Shown one piece after another: positions 58,066 to 64,000 of a stretch of DNA of 64,000 nucleotides (the stretch's first letter is position 1; every line of letters starts with the position of its first letter). This DNA is from Bondarzewia mesenterica (Eukaryota > Basidiomycota > Agaricomycetes > Russulales > Bondarzewiaceae). Made by a program: the position numbers and the translations under genes. The stretch spans positions 27,555 to 91,554 of the forward strand of contig SGPL01000064.1 in assembly GCA_004802705.1 (NCBI GenBank). Reading direction: 5' to 3'. A model generated the notes under the pieces. That model searched no databases. It was not told where the DNA came from and saw nothing but the letters and a program-made list of their open reading frames with translations.

Positions 58066-60890
58066 CTACTCCTCGACTCCTCCGCCCTCCCTTTCTGCCG
58101 CTTTCTTTACATTGAGTAAGTCAGCCTCCAACAACATGATCGTGCCTGTCAACCGCCTGTGCAACCATTCGTGAGTGTATCGCTCCGAAGTCCACCCCCC
58201 TAAATTTCCCAGCTCAAATGCGGTGAAACCTGGTATCTTGATCTCTGGAACGCGAATGCTCCGGAACGACACACCGTTCTTGAACGCATTGTAAGCCGAT
58301 CGGAGAGGACTCGACGTATTGCAGAGGATGTTTCGCCGGAGGAAGCTATTGTGGATGAATCCGAATGGCGTCCCAGATATCCTCGTCGACAGAATTCTGT
58401 CGATCGTCAGTTGACCATAAGATTCCTCAAAGAGCCGCTTGAGCTCCTGACGTTCTAATGAAGGGGCTTCTTGAGAGAGCAGCTTCCGCATCGTAGTGTA
58501 TGCTAAAACCCAGACAAAGGACTCTACGTCGTGCGCCTCATTTTGCTTGACAGTGAGAGGCATATGCGTCGGTGTCGCATTTATGGCTGTCAACAGCTCG
58601 ACAGCCATGAACTGAAGCGTTCCCTATGTAACGCAGTCAACAGTGTAAGCACAGAACCTGACGGACGATCGAGAACAGGAAATGACCGTCATCGCTGCCC
58701 CGCGTTGAGCACTACTCGTCGTGAACTTAGTTTTGCTCCTTTCCATCAGCTCCAAACCGTCCCGAGAAAGCACAGTTTCCCTCGTAGTCGTAGAAGTGAA
58801 GAACTCTCCATGCACTCGAGCGAATTCAAGATCGGTAAGGAAGCCTTCGTGTCCAGGTTCTGCATTGTCGGGGTTCGCTGCCAACAAGATGTTACCGGCA
58901 CTTATGTCGCGGTGAAGGATCCCTTGCTTCCAAAGAAATAGATGCCCTGACAGAGTGGTGAGCACAAGGTATCAGTAAATATTGACAGGAAAGAGCTCAC
59001 CATCGAGCGCGGCACGCATGCCTTTGAGGAGCTCGAGATCGGAAGTATACGTCCATAAGGGCCGTCCGACGGTCGCTATGATCAAACGATGCAGCACAGG
59101 CGTTTCGGCAAATGCATCCACAGCATCTCCACGAAGGCTTCGCACAGTGATCACGGTATCCTCCCGCGGATCCCAACCTTGTTGCCTACGCACACGACTC
59201 ACACGAAGATCAGGACGCGAATCCTTCACGTCTCCCCCTACCAGATATCTCGCCAGCCCTCCACTCGTTCCCTTGACAGTCTGATATATGGCGGACTCGG
59301 GGTCGCGTTTGCTGCCGCGCCAGGCCGTCTTCAGGATCATCTCCGTCTCAGACAGACCTGCATCAGTATAAGCCTTCACTCGCCAGATGATAGTGCCGCG
59401 CCCTAAGAGGGACAAGGAGCTCCACATCGGATGGCCAATCGTGCACCAACGCCGGCCGTCGTCGCCTATGGGATCGACGAGGAACGAGGGATAGAACTCA
59501 TCGCCCGTTAATCCCGTCAGGCGTTCCGTAGTGGGTCGATCGAGCTCGCGAACGCTAGGATCTTGGCCGAGTTCTACGGCCGTGAGCTCGCAAGCCAAGC
59601 TGCGAACAACACGGATGAAGTCTTCAGTATCGTCCCACATATCCTTCTGAGGAGAGAAGGTGACACCGGCGCGGTCGAATATTCCCACGCAAAAACCAGA
59701 CCCGTATATGAGGAGGCCGACGGAGAAGAGGACGAATGGGCGGGCTGATACGTGAAGGCGTGCATAGTCGGCTGCCTGAGCAACAATTTCGTGAACAGCC
59801 GTCGGCGTCGAACCTTGTGGCCGGGGACCCTGCCCCTTCGCCAGCTTGACCTCAACAAATGCATGCCTGTCTCGCCATTGTTTTGTGTCCCCAACTCCCG
59901 CTGTCACCACAGAAAAACCTGGTCTTGTGGTTGGGAAGGCCAAAGTGTGCTCATCGGTCGATGTAAGAGGGCCAGTCGAAGAGCGGAAGTCACGCAATGG
60001 CCCAGTCGCGTTGCCCGGAATACTGAAATTGCGGATATAATCGAACAACACCGTCTGAAAGGCCGTCAGACTTGAACAACACGCAGACAAGGCCAAGGCA
60101 AACCAAATAAGGGTACATGTCAATCTCGACAACACATCCCTGATGTCGGTTGGCCCGGACCTCTAGATCTTTGAGAATATTGACAGCGGTCTGAACAGAG
60201 GTGTCGGTGAGGAAGGAGTTGTAGCATTGCTTGACGAGATCATCGTCGACTTCGGCAGTCCTGAGACGCTCGCACACACGTTTGTCATCATAAACGATTT
60301 TGTTCACAAGTTCGCCTCTGATGGCTCTACGGACGGACTCGACATCCTGGCTAAAAGACATGTCCTGTACACCAGCCATGCCCGGTTTTACGAGAAGATG
60401 GATAAGCATGTTCAGTGGAAGTCATGGCGAAGAAAGGAATCTGAGTCGACTTACCCTATGCACGTCGCTACTCATTGAAATCCACAGCTAGTGTCTACAG
60501 CAACGTCAAATTCAACGCGCAATCAGATCAATGTGATATGGTCGACCGAACTTTTTGAGTCGACCCGGAAAGTGAAGTCAGCAATCGGCGGAGGAACTGG
60601 CTTGTACTCTCGACAGGGTGGTTCTCCAATATCAACGGCAGAGAAGAACTCCACGCGGAGGTGAGAGATGGGCCATGGAATATAAGTATATACAGGCCAG
60701 AACACTCGATCGTCAGTTCGCAACTGGCCAAAGTTGAGAGAATGGTCTGAGAAGCATTGCCATGAGTCACAAAAGCGCGGCCTTTACTACGTAATCACAA
60801 GACAGAAAACCTCCCGCCGCCGGTTGATCGGACAGGGACGTGTTACATTCTGATCACTGCAAACCAGAGATAATCACAGCCAGCATAGGC
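57840..60890. repeat. Segmental duplication, copy C
   Basis: Same orientation as copy B, with kinase C, its 3' flank repeat and part of the upstream region up to about 60890 (CAGAAAACCTCCCGCCGCCG). No DEK/HIRIP3-like remnant follows. Confidence 0.7.
58066..60475 (-). CDS. Fungal-type protein kinase (FunK1 family), copy C
   Basis: Third full-length FunK1 gene. The 21-base first exon (MSSDVHR, ATG at 60473-60475) precedes a GTAAGT donor and the next exon opens DMSFSQDVESVRRAIRG. The catalytic LHRDISAGNILLA and LTDLEFARVHGEF, the N-terminal FVEVKLAKGQGPRPQG and the C-terminal HDVESFVWVLAYTTMRKLL are intact; the stop is at 58066-58068. There are no Ns, unlike copy B, and it resembles B more than A in several blocks. 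Substrate and role are unknown; the DFG motif is replaced by DLE as in the other copies. Confidence 0.87.
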
Positions 60891-61483
60891 TAGCCGCTAC
60901 GACGATGTCTGTGCAAACTCCAATTACTTTGAAGCTTGAAGTCACATATCATCAAGTTGAAGGATGGGCTTAATTTTGTTCCGACGTTTCACTGTCGAAT
61001 CGTCTTGGAAGGAGGTCTGTCCCGATTGTTAGATGATAGATCGATACTCAGACGACTGTAGCAGGTGATTATCAGCTGAAAGTTTTGCTCGGATGAATCT
61101 CTTCACATTGCGTGAGGCCGCGAACCCCTCACCAAATTTTCTGTACGATTGATACGTTGGCTTCCGTCTACTTGTCGCAACATATCGTCTCTTGGAGATG
61201 TGCCATGAACAACTATTTATTCTACCACGTAGCATACGTTTCATGAGAAGTGTCCATTTTGACCCAGTATTCATGTCCATCACTACATTTACTGAATCTC
61301 ATTCTCAGACAAGTTGCGCGTGCGTCTTCCTTCCGCCGTTTCGAATGCAAATAACTCGTAGAGTCCTACCACGACCCTAGGTATTTGCCCGTCACATGGA
61401 AAACACCCAACTAAAAGATTACAAGAAAAAAAAAAAAANNNNAATCAGGGGAGTGACTCGAGTTGAGACAACTAACTCATGAA
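60476..61483. other. Intergenic
   Basis: Upstream flank of kinase C (to about 60890), then unassigned sequence. A poly(A) run followed by four N at about 61427-61442 marks a likely assembly gap. No gene recognised. Confidence 0.45.
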
Positions 61484-64000
61484 TCAAAAAAAGCATTTCG
61501 TCCATTCGGTTCCATGCATAAAGCGACTGAGATCGAGTTTCGTCCACGGCCTACCAGTCACAGCAGTATTTCCCGGCCAGAACAGTCCAGCGCGCAAGTC
61601 CGGTAGTACCCAAAACAGAAGTTCATCTCTTGGCCCGACTACCCATCCGGCCTCGTTCATCGACAAATTGTTGACGTGTGTCGCGTCAATCCAATCACAC
61701 AAGGGGACAGCCTCAAACGCATGAATTTCATGGGGAGAAGATGCCATCGGAAAGAATAAAGGGGGTTTCTCAGCAGAAGACGATATCATTGAACCAGCTG
61801 TTTCATGGTCATGCAGCCATTGCCTCACTGACGTGCCAGTGTGGTTGTCGTGGCCGTCAGAGGCTGAGGAAAGGTAACTTCTCTGAGGCGAAAGTGCGGA
61901 CGAGACATGGCCTCTGTGTCCATCGAAGGGGTTTCTGACCGCATTATCCGTCTCCGCGTCCCAGACACGAATCGTCTGGTCGTCAGAACCAGAAACGATG
62001 CGTTTGCCGTCAGGCGAGAACGCGACAGAGCGGACCATGCTTGTATGCCCTTGGAATGGCTTGGAAGCAGCCACGCCTGTCTTCGCGTCCCACACACGGA
62101 TCGTCATGTCCTCAGAACCAGAGACGATGTGTTTGCCGTCGGGCGAGAACGCGACAGAGTTGACCCAGCCTGTGTGCCCTCTGAGCGGCTCGAACGCTGC
62201 CTCGCCCGTCTCTGCATCCCACACATGGATCGCCTTGTCATCTAAACCAGAGACGATATGTTTGCCGTCAGGCGAGAATGCAACAGACCAGACCCGGCTT
62301 GTGTGCCCTTGGAACGGCTTGGAAGCGGTCTCGCCTGTCTCCGCGTCCCACACACGGATCGTCTGGTCCCTTGAACCAGAGACGATGCGTTTGCCATCGG
62401 GCGAGAATGCGACACAGCTGACCCCGTCAGTGTGCCCTTCGAATGGCTTGGAAGCGGCCTCGCCTGTCTCCGCGTTCCACACACGGATCGTCTTGTCTTC
62501 AGAGCCAGAGACAATGCATTTGCCGTCGGGTGAGAACACGACAGAGCTGACCTTACCTGTGTGCCCTCTAAACGGCTCAGAAATTGCTTTGCCTATCTCC
62601 GCATCCCACACACGAATCGTGTTGTCCCAAGAACCAGAGACGATGTGTTTGCCGTCGGGCGAAAACGCGACAGAGCTGACCACGTCTGTGTGCCTTCTGA
62701 ATGGCTNGAANNCTGCCTCGCCCGTCTCTGCGTCCCACACACGGATCGTCTTGTCCCTTGAACCAGAGACGATGCGTTTGCCGTCGGGCGAGAACGCGAC
62801 AGAGCTGACCCAGTCAGTGTGCCCTCTGAACGGCTTGGAAGCGGCGTCGCCCGTCTCCGCGTTCCACACATGGATCATCTTGTCCCAAAACCCAGAGACG
62901 ATGTATTTGCCATCGGGTGAGAAAGCGGCAGAGGTGACCACGTCTGTGTGGCCTTCAAACGTCTCGGAAGTTGTCTCGCCCTTCTCCATATCCCAGACAC
63001 AGATCGTGTTATCCAAAGAACCAGATACAATGCGCTTGCCATCGGGCGAGAACGCGACAGAAGTGACCTCGTTTGTGTGCCATTTGAACGGCTTGAACGC
63101 TGCCTCGCCCGTCTCCACGTCCCACACACGGATCGTCTTGTCCCTTGAACCAGAGACGATGCGTTTGCCATTGGGTGAGAATGCGACAGAGCTGACCCAG
63201 TCAGTGTGCCCTCTGAACGGCTTGGAAGCGGCGTCGCCCGTCTCCGCGTTCCACACATGGATCGTCTTGTCCGAAGACCCAGAGACGATGTATTTGCCAT
63301 CGGGTGAGAAAGCGGCAGAGGTGACCACGTCTGCGTGCCCTTCAAACGTCTCGGAAGTTGTCTCGCCCTTCTCCATATCCCAGACACGGATTGTCCTGTC
63401 GTCAGAACCAGAGACGATGTGTTTGCCATCGGGCGAGAACGCGACAGAGCTGATCCTGTCAGTGTGCCCTCTGAACGGCTCGAACGCTTCCTCGCCCCTC
63501 TCCGCGTCCCACACATGGATCATCTCGTCCTCAGAACCAGAGATGATGTATTTGCCATCGGGCGAGAATGCGACACAGCTGACCCCGTCAGTGTGCCCTT
63601 CGAATGGCTTGGAAGCGACCTCGCCTGTCTCCGCGTTCCACACACGGATCGTCTTGTCTTCAGAGCCAGAGACAATGTATTTGCCGTCGGGTGAGAACAC
63701 GACAGAGCTGACCTTACCTGTGTGCCCTCTAAACGGCTCAGAAATTGCTTTGCCTATCTCCGCATCCCATACACGAATCGTGTTGTCCCAAGAACCAGAG
63801 ACGATGTGTTTGCCGTCGGGCGANAACGCGACAGAGCNGACCNNGTCTNTGTGCCNTNTGAACGGCTTGAACGCTGCCTCGCCCGTCTCCGTGTCCCGAC
63901 ACACGGATCGTCTTGTCATTTGAACTAGAGACGATGCGTTTGCCGTCGGGTGAAAACGCGACAGATTTGATCGCGCGTGTGTGCCCTTTGAATGGCTCAG
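61484..64000 (-). CDS. WD40-repeat protein, C-terminal part (NWD/NLR-like), runs off the window
   Basis: A beta-propeller protein with 15 complete and one partial WD40 repeats of exactly 43 residues (129 bases), each with the pattern [14 protein letters not shown]. The repeats are nearly identical. The C-terminal domain after the last repeat ([39 protein letters not shown]) is typical of basidiomycete NWD-type proteins; the stop is at 61484-61486. The N-terminal NACHT or other effector domain would lie beyond 64000. At about 63896 an extra base in the repeat consensus (TCCCGACACACGG against TCCCACACACGG) breaks the frame, so 63920-64000 is read in another frame. Ns at 62707-62712 and 63824-63857 affect a few residues. 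Confidence 0.85.
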   Translation of the reverse strand: MSHSKGTHARSNLSRFHPTANASSLVQMTRRSVCRDTETGEAAFKPFXXHXDXVXSVAXSPDGKHIVSGSWDNTIRVWDAEIGKAISEPFRGHTGKVSSVVFSPDGKYIVSGSEDKTIRVWNAETGEVASKPFEGHTDGVSCVAFSPDGKYIISGSEDEMIHVWDAERGEEAFEPFRGHTDRISSVAFSPDGKHIVSGSDDRTIRVWDMEKGETTSETFEGHADVVTSAAFSPDGKYIVSGSSDKTIHVWNAETGDAASKPFRGHTDWVSSVAFSPNGKRIVSGSRDKTIRVWDVETGEAAFKPFKWHTNEVTSVAFSPDGKRIVSGSLDNTICVWDMEKGETTSETFEGHTDVVTSAAFSPDGKYIVSGFWDKMIHVWNAETGDAASKPFRGHTDWVSSVAFSPDGKRIVSGSRDKTIRVWDAETGEAXFXPFRRHTDVVSSVAFSPDGKHIVSGSWDNTIRVWDAEIGKAISEPFRGHTGKVSSVVFSPDGKCIVSGSEDKTIRVWNAETGEAASKPFEGHTDGVSCVAFSPDGKRIVSGSRDQTIRVWDAETGETASKPFQGHTSRVWSVAFSPDGKHIVSGLDDKAIHVWDAETGEAAFEPLRGHTGWVNSVAFSPDGKHIVSGSEDMTIRVWDAKTGVAASKPFQGHTSMVRSVAFSPDGKRIVSGSDDQTIRVWDAETDNAVRNPFDGHRGHVSSALSPQRSYLSSASDGHDNHTGTSVRQWLHDHETAGSMISSSAEKPPLFFPMASSPHEIHAFEAVPLCDWIDATHVNNLSMNEAGWVVGPRDELLFWVLPDLRAGLFWPGNTAVTGRPWTKLDLSRFMHGTEWTKCFF
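62427..63985. repeat. Higher-order repeat within the WD40 array
   Basis: Identical or nearly identical blocks are spaced 129, 387 (3 x 129) and 1161 (9 x 129) bases apart. Examples are GCCCTCTGAACGGCTTGG at 62821 and 63208, ACCCCGTCAGTGTGCC at 62421 and 63582, and CCTTACCTGTGTGCCC at 62551 and 63712. Confidence 0.85.

Noticed and set aside
61998..63923. A 641-codon forward open frame opposite the WD40 gene
   Set aside because: It is the antisense of regular 129-base repeats; the open frame follows from the repeat composition and its sequence is itself a shadow repeat with no independent domain.

Overview
The window is a draft-quality stretch of a filamentous basidiomycete (Agaricomycete-type mushroom) genome. 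The evidence is protein-coding genes on both strands with many 45-90 base GT..AG introns, short intergenic gaps, fungal housekeeping genes (Mia40, Ski3, a P5B ATPase, Rrp17, polyubiquitin), and lineage-expanded families typical of mushrooms: FunK1-type kinases, a WD40 protein of the NWD type, and an RNA-dependent RNA polymerase joined to a helicase. No tRNA, rRNA, CRISPR array or intact transposable element was recognised. Scattered N bases and about eight apparent frame breaks, several at homopolymers, point to sequencing or assembly error in places.

Layout. 0.9-8.5 kb: a Sec7-domain Arf exchange factor and a mitochondrial-type CDF metal transporter, both forward. 9.0-18.0 kb: a tandem segmental duplication of about 4.5 kb. 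Each unit carries a reverse-strand secreted NucA/NucB-type nuclease, a forward DJ-1/PfpI-like gene and a forward SMI1/KNR4 (SUKH) gene. Both nucleases are intact; in unit 1 the DJ-1-like copy has a stop codon and the SUKH copy is cut down to a fragment. 18.3-25.5 kb: a NadR/Ttd14-type P-loop protein and, divergent from it, a giant RdRP plus SF1 helicase gene. 26-36 kb: a coiled-coil protein with an HPD motif, Mia40 convergent with the TPR protein Ski3, and a DEK/HIRIP3-like nuclear protein. 36.4-38.8 kb: FunK1 kinase A. 39.1-51.5 kb: a second HPD coiled-coil protein, a Ser/Ala-rich one-pass membrane protein, a P5B ATPase (Ypk9/ATP13A2 type), Rrp17 and a six-repeat polyubiquitin gene. 52.1-60.9 kb: two more FunK1 copies. 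Copy B sits in an inverted duplication that also carries a decayed copy of the DEK/HIRIP3-like gene; copy C is a further copy. 61.5-64.0 kb: a reverse-strand array of near-identical WD40 repeats running off the window.

Themes. RNA turnover and silencing (RdRP-helicase, Ski3, Rrp17), organelle homeostasis (Mia40, CDF transporter, P5B ATPase) and recently expanded accessory families lie side by side. The most interesting candidates are (i) the duplicated nuclease / DJ-1-like / SUKH cassette, which resembles the nuclease plus SUKH pairing of bacterial toxin-immunity loci; (ii) the single-gene RdRP-helicase, which joins activities that are separate subunits in fission yeast; and (iii) the nested 129/387/1161-base periodicity of the WD40 array. 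All functions are inferred from reading the sequence; no database search was run.
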